Shown one piece after another: positions 32,372 to 41,803 of a DNA stretch of 55,181 nt. The position numbers and the translations under genes were made by a program. Numbering within the stretch: the first letter of the stretch is position 1; each line of letters starts with the position of its first letter. Location: assembly GCA_947629525.1 (NCBI GenBank), contig CANREB010000012.1, positions 1 through 55,181 on the forward strand, read 5' to 3'. The notes beneath the pieces are model-generated. The model had not been told where the DNA came from, ran no database searches, and saw only the letters and a program-made list of their open reading frames with translations. The stretch is from an uncultured Lachnospiraceae bacterium (GTDB lineage: Bacteria; Bacillota; Clostridia; Lachnospirales; Lachnospiraceae).

Positions 32372-33802
32372 ATGCTTTTTTCGAGTGTGGTATTTTTGTT
32401 CTATTTTCTTCCTATTGTATTTTTGCTTTATTATATACTCTCATTTTCGCGGATGCTGCAAAATGTTCTGCTTTTGACAGCGAGCCTTGTGTTTTACGCG
32501 TGGGGCGAGCCTGTATATGTGTTTTTGATGATCTATTCCATTCTGATAAATTCACTTATAGGTTACGGTGTAGACAACACAGAGGGAATATATAAGAAAT
32601 TTTTGTTATGGCTGTCAGTTGCTCTTAATGTTGCGGCATTGTTCATATTCAAATATCTGAGCTTTGTCCTTGACAGTCTTGGATTATTTGACAGCGGCGC
32701 GCTGCCGCGTTTTGAACTTCCGCTGCCGATAGGTATTTCATTCTTTACCTTTCAGGCGCTTTCATATGTCGTTGATGTATACCGCGGCACGACTAAGGCG
32801 GAAAACCCTTTTTATGTCGGACTTTACATAGCGTTTTTTCCGCAGCTTATCGCAGGACCTATTATCCAGTATAATACGGTTGCCGATCAGATACGCAACC
32901 GTAAGGAAAGTTTTGATAAGATCGCGCTTGGGCTTTGCCGTTTTACCACGGGACTTGGCAAAAAGGTGCTGCTTTCAAACTGTTTTGCGGCGATTGCAGA
33001 CAATGTTTTCCAGTGGTCCGCAATCGGTACTGACAGGATGCCTGTGCCCGTGATGCTGGCATGGCTTGGCAGTATTTCATATACGCTTCAGATCTACTTT
33101 GACTTTTCCGCCTATTCGGATATGGCTATAGGGTTGGGACTCTGCTTTGGCTTTAAGTTCGGTGAAAACTTTAATTATCCGTATATAGCGACATCCGTGT
33201 CGGATTTTTGGAAGAGATGGCACATATCGCTCACCGACTGGTTTCGCGAGTATGTATATTTTCCGCTTGGCGGGAGCCGTGTGAATAATCAGGACTATAT
33301 GGTCAGGAATATATTCATTGTATGGCTCTTAACGGGAATATGGCATGGGGCAAACTGGACGTTTATATTCTGGGGTCTGTATTATTTTGTATTCCAGCTT
33401 GCCGAAAGATTTTTTGAGTACCCGAAGAAGATGAAGAGCAGCTTCATAAAACATTTTTACACGCTTATGGTGGTAAATGCGGCATGGGTAGTTTTCAGGG
33501 CAAACGACTTGTATCAGGCGGGACGCTTTTTTATGAATATGTTCGGAGTCAACAATAATGGATTTTACAGCGAACTGGCGGTAATGCTCATACGTGAAAA
33601 CTGGGTGTTCATTGTACTTGGAATTTTGTTTTCAACGCCTATTGCGCGGAATATGAATAATATTCTGTACAAAAAACCCAATTCGGCAGTAAATATGGTA
33701 TATACGATAATTTACCCGATAGGGATGCTGCTGCTGTTGATCGTTAGCGTAAGCTATCTTGCAAGCGGAACGTACAATCCGTTTATATACTTTAACTTCT
33801 AG
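32372..33802 (+). CDS. MBOAT family O-acyltransferase (AlgI/WssH/DltB-like)
   Basis: A 476-residue multi-pass membrane protein that passes acyl (usually acetyl) groups across the membrane to an extracellular glycan. The MBOAT core is intact: FPQLIAGPIIQY, FSAYSDMAIGLGLCFGF, FWKRWHISLTDWFREYVYFP and the catalytic-histidine segment LTGIWHGANWTFIFWGLYY (His about residue 324). The length and early FLFYFLPIVFLLYYIL match AlgI-type members. It is paired with a DHHW protein 24 nt later, as AlgI is with AlgJ/X. In this operon it should acylate the polymer made by the GT2 synthase. Confidence 0.95.
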   Translation: MLFSSVVFLFYFLPIVFLLYYILSFSRMLQNVLLLTASLVFYAWGEPVYVFLMIYSILINSLIGYGVDNTEGIYKKFLLWLSVALNVAALFIFKYLSFVLDSLGLFDSGALPRFELPLPIGISFFTFQALSYVVDVYRGTTKAENPFYVGLYIAFFPQLIAGPIIQYNTVADQIRNRKESFDKIALGLCRFTTGLGKKVLLSNCFAAIADNVFQWSAIGTDRMPVPVMLAWLGSISYTLQIYFDFSAYSDMAIGLGLCFGFKFGENFNYPYIATSVSDFWKRWHISLTDWFREYVYFPLGGSRVNNQDYMVRNIFIVWLLTGIWHGANWTFIFWGLYYFVFQLAERFFEYPKKMKSSFIKHFYTLMVVNAAWVVFRANDLYQAGRFFMNMFGVNNNGFYSELAVMLIRENWVFIVLGILFSTPIARNMNNILYKKPNSAVNMVYTIIYPIGMLLLLIVSVSYLASGTYNPFIYFNF

Positions 33803-33826
33803 GCTTTTTGAACGGGGGTGGTATGA

Positions 33827-35062
33827 ATGAATAAATATATGTTGAAAAAACGTATTTTTGCAATAGTGTTTATGGCTGCGGTATTTGGATTTGCGGCGGT
33901 GAACTTTTACTATAGCTATGAACCCCTTAAGGAATGTCTTAACGGCGACGGGGCATCCGTTTCGGCTCTTGATACGGCGATTACGGAGAATATGCACCGT
34001 AAAATGGATTTTATAGAGACCTATGCGTATGTACAGGTATTACTGGACAAGCGGGAATGTAATAATTTCAGTTATATCAAGGATGAAGAAGGATTTCTGC
34101 ATTACGCGTCATTTTTCCGCGAGGAAGACACGAGACTTTTTGAGTATTCGCTCAGAATAAAACGGCTGCAGGATTATGTCGCTCAAAGCGGTACGAAGGT
34201 GTTATTTGTAGTACCGCCCGGAAAGTATAACAAAAAGTATACTAAGCTTCGTACAGGTATGCCTGTAAATGATCCCGGTTACATAGTTGACGAGATGATG
34301 TTTTATTTGAACCGTTTAGGAGTGGAAACTCTTGACTTAGGTGAATATATCCCTAATGAAGAGATTTCTTATGAAGATACTTTTTTTAAGACTGACCATC
34401 ACTGGACTATTCCGGCGGCGTTTTGTGCCACAAAGGAAATCGTAAATAAATTTAAAGAAAGTTTTGATGAAGATTTGGATCCTGACGGATATTATATGAA
34501 TATTGACAATTATGATATGGTTACATATAAATCGGGAATGTTAGGTTCTATGGGCAGGAAAACAGGCGTAAACTTTTGTGAAATAGAAGATTTTACGGCG
34601 TTATGGCCTCATTTTGAAGGGCAGTTTACACGTGAATGTATGATGGAAAGCGGCAGGACTGCACATTATGACGGCGGTTTTACACAGACGCTTATGGATA
34701 CAAAAGTATTGACAGATAAAACGGATATATATTCAGACTCGCAGTATTCTCTGTATCTTAACGGTCTGAGAGTTTATGAGAGTATTGTCAATGAAGAAAA
34801 TCCGGAAGGATGCAGCATATTTATGATACGCGACTCTTATTTTTCCCCGGTCATGGCGTTTATGATGCCGATGTGCGGACGCATAGATGCCATATGGTCA
34901 TTGGAGGAGACAAGAGAGCTTGATATAGAAACTTATTTGAAGGAGAATACTTTTGATTATGTCATAATTGAAGTATATCCGTATAATATAAACAGCAGCG
35001 CATTCAACTTTTTTAAAGAAGAAACTAACACAAATAACAAGCCGGCAGGAGGGGTCGAATGA
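33827..35062 (+). CDS. DHHW family protein (AlgJ/AlgX/WssI-like O-acetylation partner)
   Basis: A 411-residue protein anchored by an N-terminal helix (IFAIVFMAAVFGFAAVNF). The SGNH-like extracytoplasmic domain carries KTDHHWTIPAAF (Asp-His pair at about residue 191) and a plausible Ser block near the C terminus (SIFMIRDSYFSPVMAFM). Such proteins transfer the acetyl group from the MBOAT partner to the sugar. It overlaps the next gene by ATGA at 35059-35062, showing translational coupling with the synthase. The ribosome site is GGGGGTGG. The acceptor glycan is probably the product of the BcsA-like enzyme. Confidence 0.9.
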   Translation: MNKYMLKKRIFAIVFMAAVFGFAAVNFYYSYEPLKECLNGDGASVSALDTAITENMHRKMDFIETYAYVQVLLDKRECNNFSYIKDEEGFLHYASFFREEDTRLFEYSLRIKRLQDYVAQSGTKVLFVVPPGKYNKKYTKLRTGMPVNDPGYIVDEMMFYLNRLGVETLDLGEYIPNEEISYEDTFFKTDHHWTIPAAFCATKEIVNKFKESFDEDLDPDGYYMNIDNYDMVTYKSGMLGSMGRKTGVNFCEIEDFTALWPHFEGQFTRECMMESGRTAHYDGGFTQTLMDTKVLTDKTDIYSDSQYSLYLNGLRVYESIVNEENPEGCSIFMIRDSYFSPVMAFMMPMCGRIDAIWSLEETRELDIETYLKENTFDYVIIEVYPYNINSSAFNFFKEETNTNNKPAGGVE

Positions 35063-37389
35063 GAGAATTTTTACACAGCAGCAAAGGAAAAGTATGGTTC
35101 CTGATAAATATGTTTTTCACGATAATATATCTGGTATGGCGTATATTTTTTACCATTCCGTTTGAATATGGCATCGTGTCTGTCGTGGCAGGTATCTCGC
35201 TTTTAATAGTCGAGGCGCTCGGTATGGTCGAGGCGTTTGTCCATTATGCCAATATGTCGTCGGTAAAAGGATATGCGCTTCCGAAGGTGGACGAGGCGCT
35301 TTTTCCGCACGTTGACGTATTTATAGCTACATACAGCGAGGAACCGTCGCTTCTTTATAAGACGATAAACGGATGCAAACATATGGAGTACCCTGATAAG
35401 AGCAAGGTGCATATTTATTTGTGCGATGATAACAGAAGACCCGAGATGCGCGCGCTTGCGGCACAGATGGGAGTTAATTATCTTGACCGCCCCGATAATA
35501 AGGGCGCTAAGGCAGGTAATCTGAATAATGCGCTTGCACATTCAAATTCGCCTTATATAGTTACGCTTGATGCGGATATGATACCGAAGAGCGATTTTCT
35601 GATGAAGCTTGTACCGTACTTTGTCGATGCGGAGATAAAGAACGAAGGACGCAAGGAAGAAGATAAGATCAAGCTTGGATTTATCCAGTCGCCGCAGTGC
35701 TTTTACAATCCTGACCTTTTCCAGTTTAATCTGTTTTCCGAGGGAAGGATACCTAATGAACAGGATTACTTCTACAAAGATATCCAGGTGGCAAGGACAA
35801 AGACCAACAGTGTTATTTACGGCGGTTCAAACACCATATTGAGCAGGGAGGCATTGGAAAAGATAGGAGGATTTTACACGAATGCCATAACCGAGGATTT
35901 TGCGACAGGTATTCTCATTGAGAAAGAGGGATATGTAAGCCTTGGCGTGGGAGAACCGCTTGCGTCGGGTATGTCTGCAACTGATCTTCAGGGACTTATC
36001 CAACAGCGTATAAGATGGGCGAGAGGCGTAATAGCTACAGGAAGGAAAATGCACATTTATACTTCCCCGGATCTTTCATTTTCACAGAAACTTAATTACT
36101 GGGCTTCTATTTGGTACTGGTATGCGCCGATAAAGCGGCTTATCTATATAATGTCGCCGATTTTATACGCGGCTTTCGGATTTATGGTGTTTAAATGTAC
36201 GCTGCCTCAGGTTATCCTGTTCTGGCTTCCGATGTATATTACAAGTAATATAAGCCTGAGGATGCTCAGCAACAATATACGTTCGACAAAATGGACCAGC
36301 ATTTATGAGACGGTGCTTTTCCCGTATATGCTTATACCGATAATTTTGGAAAGCTTTGGCATTACGCTTAAAAAGTTTAAAGTAACAAGCAAAGGCGAAC
36401 AGCAGAACCAAAAAGGAAAGAACCTTATTTATACGATACCGTTTCTTATATTGATAATATTGTCTGTTATAGGTATTATAAACTGTATATTTATTATGTT
36501 TGACAGTGGTTCATTCGGTCCTATCGTCGTGTTGTTCTGGCTTGTTTATAACATGTTCCTGCTTGTTATGTCGCTTTTCTTTGTTGACGGACGCGTGCCG
36601 TACAGAAAATCGGAACGTGTGAGCGTTAAGATGGATTGTCTTATGGATGATGGCATCCAGCAGATACGCGGTGTCACGAGGGATATATCGGAAACGGGAA
36701 TATCGGTTCTGTTGGATGTGCCGTTTTATATACCCGAAGATACGGATGTAACAGTTGATTTGGCAAACGATATGTATACGGCGAAACTGAAAGCAAGAGT
36801 CGTATTCGTAAACCAAAGAGATGACTACTGGAATTATTCATTGAAGATTACGGATTACATGGGTACATGGGATGATTATTTACAGATAATTTACGACAGG
36901 ATACCCGTTCTTCCGCAGGAGATAAAAAAAGACAGCGGAAGCTTTGAAGACCTGAAGCTCAATACGCAGAAAAGGGTTTCAACGCCGTTTTACCAAAAAC
37001 GTCAATATCCCCGAATACTTTTGGATACAATGGTATATTATAGCGAAGAAGGGGAGGAGTACGCTAACAGGCGATTGCATCTTTGCGATTTTAACTATTG
37101 TTATGCAAGTACTGATGAGTCAAGCCTTCCCGACAGGCTGACTATATGGCTTACGGATGAACTTGTACTTCATTGTGTGTACGAAACAAAGATACATTCA
37201 GGTGAGCGGCTTTATAATGTGACCAATATTAATGAACTCATCCGCGATGAGGAAAAGTCGGCGCTTCTTTTGGATTGGCTTGCCAAGACAAACAGGCAGG
37301 CGCGCGCCGGAAAGAAAGCTGCGTTTAAAGAGCCTCAAAAGAGCACAGCGCCAAAGAAAACGGATTTTGACGAAAAGGAACTTGTATAA
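35059..37389 (+). CDS. Cellulose synthase-like GT2 with PilZ domain (BcsA/CcsA-like)
   Basis: A 776-residue processive glycosyltransferase. After two membrane helices, the GT-A domain shows DVFIATYSEEP (about 87), TLDADM (about 171), AITEDFATG (about 279) and the QxxRW motif as QQRIRWARG (about 315). More membrane helices follow, then a PilZ domain (about 512-600) with both c-di-GMP motifs, YRKSERV and DISETGISV. The last ~130 residues begin with YQKRQYPRI and look like a second PilZ-like barrel lacking the DxSxxG motif. So polymer synthesis and export should depend on c-di-GMP. The GH5 gene overlaps its stop (TAATG). Whether the product is pure cellulose cannot be proved by sequence; the operon matches clostridial cellulose (Ccs) loci. 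Confidence 0.93.
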   Translation: MREFLHSSKGKVWFLINMFFTIIYLVWRIFFTIPFEYGIVSVVAGISLLIVEALGMVEAFVHYANMSSVKGYALPKVDEALFPHVDVFIATYSEEPSLLYKTINGCKHMEYPDKSKVHIYLCDDNRRPEMRALAAQMGVNYLDRPDNKGAKAGNLNNALAHSNSPYIVTLDADMIPKSDFLMKLVPYFVDAEIKNEGRKEEDKIKLGFIQSPQCFYNPDLFQFNLFSEGRIPNEQDYFYKDIQVARTKTNSVIYGGSNTILSREALEKIGGFYTNAITEDFATGILIEKEGYVSLGVGEPLASGMSATDLQGLIQQRIRWARGVIATGRKMHIYTSPDLSFSQKLNYWASIWYWYAPIKRLIYIMSPILYAAFGFMVFKCTLPQVILFWLPMYITSNISLRMLSNNIRSTKWTSIYETVLFPYMLIPIILESFGITLKKFKVTSKGEQQNQKGKNLIYTIPFLILIILSVIGIINCIFIMFDSGSFGPIVVLFWLVYNMFLLVMSLFFVDGRVPYRKSERVSVKMDCLMDDGIQQIRGVTRDISETGISVLLDVPFYIPEDTDVTVDLANDMYTAKLKARVVFVNQRDDYWNYSLKITDYMGTWDDYLQIIYDRIPVLPQEIKKDSGSFEDLKLNTQKRVSTPFYQKRQYPRILLDTMVYYSEEGEEYANRRLHLCDFNYCYASTDESSLPDRLTIWLTDELVLHCVYETKIHSGERLYNVTNINELIRDEEKSALLLDWLAKTNRQARAGKKAAFKEPQKSTAPKKTDFDEKELV

Positions 37390-38480
37390 TGAAAAAAGGA
37401 ACAAAAATAATAAGTTTATTATTGTTTGTTGTACTGATAATAAGCGCCGCATATGCGGCGCTTATTTGGAAAAGCAGGGAAGACTTGCGCTTTGCCGCTA
37501 AACTGGGAAAAGGGATAAATCTTGGAAACGCAATGGATTCTACAGGACTTTGGGAATATAAGCCGGATGAAGACGAGCTTTCTTATGAAAATTATTGGGG
37601 AAATCCGGATATCGACAGCACACAGATGCGCGCTATACGCGAGGTGGGATTTAACAGCGTCCGTATTCCCATAACATGGGAGGACCATATTGACGGGAAC
37701 GGCATTATATCCGAGAGATGGATGCAGCGGGCTGCTGATGTCGTCGATATGGCTCTTGCCGAAGATCTGTATGTCGTCATTGACACTCATCATGAAGAAT
37801 GGCTCAACCTTGAAACAGAGCGTGAAAATGAAATATGCGAAATGTACCGTAAAGCGTGGACGCAGATCGCGGAACGCTTTGCCGACTATGACGACAGGCT
37901 TATATTCGAGGGGATGAATGAAGCGCGTCTTAGGGACAGTGAGCATGAATGGGACGAAGGGACGCCGGAGTTAAGAGCAATGGTAAACCGTCTCAATGAA
38001 ACTTTTGTTGATACGGTACGCGCGGCAGGAGGCATTAACAGCAAGCGCTATCTTATGATATCGGCATATGCGACGAATACGGAAACACAGGCTTTGGAAG
38101 ATTTGAAAGTACCCGACGGAAATATTATCGTTGCAGTACATATGTATAAACCTTATTCTTTCTGTCAGGATGAAGAAGGAACTGACGAATGGAGCGCGTC
38201 CGTTCCAAAAGATACAGAGCAGATTGAAAGCATATTTGCGGATTTAAAACGCCTTTTTATCGATAAAAAAATTCCTGTGGCAGTAACCGAATTTGGCTGC
38301 ATAGACAAGGAAAATGAAGCCGCGCGCGCAGAGTGGGCGGGGTTTTATGCAAAACTTGCGTCAGACAACGGTATTCCATGTTTTTGGTGGGATAATGGAA
38401 GCACATATCAGCTTTTGGACAGGGAAAACGGTGTGTGGCTGCATCCTGATATTTTAGACGCGATAATTGTCAGAGAATAA
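37389..38480 (+). CDS. Membrane-anchored GH5 endoglucanase of the synthase operon (CcsZ-like)
   Basis: A 363-residue GH5 enzyme with an N-terminal anchor or uncleaved signal (IISLLLFVVLIISAAYAALI). GH5 landmarks are GINLGNAMDSTGLWE, FNSVRIPITWEDH, VVIDTHHEEW, acid/base Glu in FEGMNEAR (about 177), HMYKPYSF and nucleophile Glu in AVTEFG (about 300). Endoglucanases are standard partners of cellulose synthases (BcsZ, CcsZ), trimming or releasing the chain. The start overlaps the synthase stop (TAATG). A perfect 28-bp palindrome lies about 50 nt into the coding region, within the membrane-helix codons, and could reduce expression relative to the synthase (inference). Confidence 0.93.
   Translation: MKKGTKIISLLLFVVLIISAAYAALIWKSREDLRFAAKLGKGINLGNAMDSTGLWEYKPDEDELSYENYWGNPDIDSTQMRAIREVGFNSVRIPITWEDHIDGNGIISERWMQRAADVVDMALAEDLYVVIDTHHEEWLNLETERENEICEMYRKAWTQIAERFADYDDRLIFEGMNEARLRDSEHEWDEGTPELRAMVNRLNETFVDTVRAAGGINSKRYLMISAYATNTETQALEDLKVPDGNIIVAVHMYKPYSFCQDEEGTDEWSASVPKDTEQIESIFADLKRLFIDKKIPVAVTEFGCIDKENEAARAEWAGFYAKLASDNGIPCFWWDNGSTYQLLDRENGVWLHPDILDAIIVRE
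37439..37466. repeat. Perfect 28-bp palindrome inside the GH5 signal/anchor codons
   Basis: AATAAGCGCCGCAT (37439-37452) is followed immediately by its exact reverse complement ATGCGGCGCTTATT (37453-37466). The GC-rich core followed by TTATTT resembles an intrinsic terminator or attenuator on the plus strand. Confidence 0.85.
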
Positions 38481-38500
38481 CACATATTTTTTAAAATATC

Positions 38501-38528
38501 TAAAGTTTTTTCACGCATTAGCCGACAT
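38501..38528 (+). promoter_or_regulatory. Sigma-28 (flagellar) promoter
   Basis: TAAAGTTT (from 38501) and GCCGACAT (38521-38528) match the sigma-D/FliA elements TAAA and GCCGATAA with a 16-nt gap. It lies 50-80 nt upstream of the large flagellar-cluster gene and should drive flagellin too. Confidence 0.8.
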
Positions 38529-38580
38529 ATAAGGTAACGAAGTATTTAGATATGACATAAGAAAGCATGGGGAAATGTAT

Positions 38581-41500
38581 ATGAACGTTAATTTAGACTC
38601 ACAGTTCTCCACCAAGGCAGCGGCGAATACTGACAATATTACAACTACATATCAGCCGCCTTCCCGTACGCAGACAGCGTGGGATAACGGCTATTCATTG
38701 GACATCGCAGATAAAGTTATGGATAACGAAGCATATCAGGGTCATGGATTGACCGCAGAAGATATTATGCAGCAAGCGGACAATATGAACGTTGATATCC
38801 AGAAAGACTTTATGGTTGTGATGTCTAGTTGTGTTTCAGGGGAAGATCTGCAGAAAATGCAGGAAGAAGGCTTTAACCCCGCAAGCACGGATGTAGAGAC
38901 ATATGTCAGCATAGTGGATGAGATAAAAGTCACACTTGCCAAAGCAGGAGTGGAGATAAAAGGTTACAACGACGATCTTGATGCCAAGACGGTGGAAGAG
39001 ATAACGGGAAGCCGCGTACAGGCAAATGAGCTTAGCAGGGATATTCCGGCGCTTTTGGAAGAAAATGACCTGCCCGTCACAAAAGAGAATGTTTCGGCTG
39101 TTGAAGATGCGGTTGCACAGGCTCTCGGGATAGGTGAACTGAGCGAGGATGCCGTTAAATATATGGTGACTAACCAAAAACAGCCCACCATAGAAAACCT
39201 GTATAAGGCGCAGTTTTCAAGCACATCGGATATGCGTCAGGCACAGGGCTATTACAGCGAGGGGTCAGGCAACTACGGAAAATATTATGCTAAAAAAGCG
39301 CAGGATATAAACTGGGATAATTTAAAGAGCAGAATAGAATCGGTCGTAAAACAGGCAGGTCTTGATACCGATGAGCAGACGAAAGCTCAGGCGGTTGAGG
39401 ATGCCAAGTGGCTTGTTGAAGCGGGGATAGAATTAAACAGCAAAAATCTGACGCTTGTGTCAGAATTAAAAAATCTGCAGCTGCCGATGACACAGGATAA
39501 ACTTGTTGAATTTTGTGTGAATGCGCTTGGTAATGGCAAAGAGCCGACAGATGCGCTTATGACAGGGGAAATGTCAGCTGCGCGTCAGGCACAGGCAGTC
39601 ATCGATATGGTCGATAGCATTTCCGATGGAGCAATACATAAAGCAGTAGAGTCGGACGAAGAGCTTAATATCAGAAATCTTGCCGCGGCGCAGGAGCAGC
39701 TTGACGGATATCAGACAGATAACGCCGAGCCGTCTTTAAAGGAGATCGAGGCAAGACGTCAGCTTGAGGAGATACGCCTGATGATGAGCGTGGATGCAAA
39801 CAGGCATCTCATTAAAAGCGGTATTTCAATAGATACGACAGCGCTTTCACAGCTTGTTGACGAGCTTAAGGCAGCGGAGCAGAGCATCAGGGCGGCATTG
39901 TTCAGAGGAGAGACACCCGAGGAAAATAACAGGATGGCTCTCATATATGAAGAGACACTGACTAAGACTAAAGAGCTTGGCGGTATGCCTGCTGCATTGG
40001 TCGGAAAGATAGCGGTATCGTCAAAGCCGTATACGATAGCGGCGCTTCACAGCGAAGGAAAAGAATTTCAGAACGATCAGCAAAGACATGCCGCGTCTTC
40101 TTATGAAACGCTTATGACAGCCCCGAGAAAAGATTTAGGGGACAGCATAAGCAAAGCATTCAGGAATGTGGACGACATTCTTGAAGATATGGGTATTGAG
40201 ACAAGCGATGCCAACAGGCGTGCGGTAAGGATCCTTGGCTACAATACTATGGAGATCAACGAAGAAAACATAAAAGCCGTTAAAGAAGCGGACAGCAAGG
40301 TATGCGGCGTGATAAGACGGATGACCCCCGCCGTTACGCTTCATATGATACGTGACCGTAAAAATCCCCTTGAAATGACTATGGAAGAGCTTGACGAGTA
40401 TCTTAACGGACAGGACAGGGATCCTGCTTCCGATGCCGAACGCTTTTCAAAGTTCCTTCAAAGGCTTGACAGAAGCAATGCGATCACGGATGACGAGAGA
40501 GAAGCATATATTGGTATTTACCGCATGTTCAGGCAGATTGAGAAGACTGACGGAGCTGTTATCGGAAGTCTTGTTGCGACAGGCGCGGAAATGAACTTTA
40601 AAAATATGCTTTCAGCCGTAAGGACAAAGGCAAGAGCCGGCAAAAATATGGACTTTCAGATCGACGACGGTTTCGGCGGGCTTGAAACTCTTATATCAAA
40701 AGGCAAAGCGATAGACGCGCAGATCATGGCAGGATTTGAAAGCGGTGCGGATAACGGCAGACATAATGAGGCAGAAGAGCGTTACTATGCAAGGCTTTCG
40801 GGTGAGATAAATGATGAACTTGCAAACAGAACAGATCTAGACAAGCTTAAGATGGCGGATATCACGGCAGACACCACTATTGAAGGCTTTGCGGATGACC
40901 TTAAGACAATGCAGCTTCCTCAGAACTCACAGGAGTTTTACGAACAGAGAAAGCAGGAGCTTGATGATTTCCAAAATAATCTGAATGACGCGAGAAAAGC
41001 GGATGACGAGATAATCCAAACTCTTATGGATTACGGTCAGGCTGTAAGTGTTGACAATATACAGGCAGCATCGATGCTCATTATGGAGCGCGGTTCTCTT
41101 TTCAGGCAGATTTTTTCCGCGCCTCAAGCGGATGATGATCAAAGCGATGACGGTGCTGACGATGAGGAAAATCCGTCGGACGGCTTTATAGAGAGCCTTA
41201 CGGACAAAGAAAGCGCAGTTAAAGGTTATGAGGAACTTATAGACGAGGCAGGTAAGGCAGTTGAAAATCTTGTAAATAAAGACGGCGTGTCACAGATCGA
41301 CTTGAAAGCGGCAAAAATGCTGTACAAAGGATTGGCGCTTGCAGGCAGTTTCGCAAGAGAAGAGAATTACGAAGTGCCGGTAAATATCAAGGGTGAGATA
41401 ACCTCAGTCAATTTAAAGATTTACCATAACGCGGCAAAAGCAGGAAAAGTGTCGATAACGCTCGACTCGGATAAGCTTGGCAAAGTTGCGGCGGACTTTG

Positions 41501-41769
41501 ACGTAAAGCAGGGTAAGATCTTAGGAATGATAGTCTTTGACAACAGGCAGGAAGAAAATGAGCTTGAACAGATAAAAAAGGCGGTAACGGATGAACTTTC
41601 GGACGGTAAGGACAGGCAGATACAGATAAATCTGGTACATTCGGACTCAGTCGATTTGAATAAGTTCGGAAAAGACAAAGATACAGAAGCCGCCGATGGA
41701 CACAGGACATCGACAGCTGAACTGTATAAGACGGCGAAAGCGTTCATTGCAGCGATAAAAAGCTTATGA
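38581..41769 (+). CDS. Large flagellar-cluster protein, FliK-like C-terminal domain (DUF6240-like)
   Basis: About 1062 residues, no signal peptide or membrane helix, mostly helical. Residues 1-900 hold degenerate repeats with a common pattern of an N-[LI]-x-x-[VA] helix start (VTKENVSAVEDAVAQAL, ELNIRNLAAAQEQL, EINEENIKAVKEAD, VSVDNIQAASMLI). The C terminus (about 930-1062) contains VPVNIKGEITSVNLKIYHN, VSITLDSDKLGKVAADFDV and a final helix, which resembles the hook-length control domain of FliK. It lies behind a sigma-28 promoter and 34 nt before flagellin. I believe this is a DUF6240-type protein of Lachnospiraceae; the function is unknown. The ATG at 38581 is chosen because GGGGA lies 7 nt upstream; ATG 38575 is too close. 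Confidence 0.8.
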   Translation: MNVNLDSQFSTKAAANTDNITTTYQPPSRTQTAWDNGYSLDIADKVMDNEAYQGHGLTAEDIMQQADNMNVDIQKDFMVVMSSCVSGEDLQKMQEEGFNPASTDVETYVSIVDEIKVTLAKAGVEIKGYNDDLDAKTVEEITGSRVQANELSRDIPALLEENDLPVTKENVSAVEDAVAQALGIGELSEDAVKYMVTNQKQPTIENLYKAQFSSTSDMRQAQGYYSEGSGNYGKYYAKKAQDINWDNLKSRIESVVKQAGLDTDEQTKAQAVEDAKWLVEAGIELNSKNLTLVSELKNLQLPMTQDKLVEFCVNALGNGKEPTDALMTGEMSAARQAQAVIDMVDSISDGAIHKAVESDEELNIRNLAAAQEQLDGYQTDNAEPSLKEIEARRQLEEIRLMMSVDANRHLIKSGISIDTTALSQLVDELKAAEQSIRAALFRGETPEENNRMALIYEETLTKTKELGGMPAALVGKIAVSSKPYTIAALHSEGKEFQNDQQRHAASSYETLMTAPRKDLGDSISKAFRNVDDILEDMGIETSDANRRAVRILGYNTMEINEENIKAVKEADSKVCGVIRRMTPAVTLHMIRDRKNPLEMTMEELDEYLNGQDRDPASDAERFSKFLQRLDRSNAITDDEREAYIGIYRMFRQIEKTDGAVIGSLVATGAEMNFKNMLSAVRTKARAGKNMDFQIDDGFGGLETLISKGKAIDAQIMAGFESGADNGRHNEAEERYYARLSGEINDELANRTDLDKLKMADITADTTIEGFADDLKTMQLPQNSQEFYEQRKQELDDFQNNLNDARKADDEIIQTLMDYGQAVSVDNIQAASMLIMERGSLFRQIFSAPQADDDQSDDGADDEENPSDGFIESLTDKESAVKGYEELIDEAGKAVENLVNKDGVSQIDLKAAKMLYKGLALAGSFAREENYEVPVNIKGEITSVNLKIYHNAAKAGKVSITLDSDKLGKVAADFDVKQGKILGMIVFDNRQEENELEQIKKAVTDELSDGKDRQIQINLVHSDSVDLNKFGKDKDTEAADGHRTSTAELYKTAKAFIAAIKSL

Positions 41770-41803
41770 CTTTTAATTTTAAATGTAGCATGGAGGAATT
41801 ACA

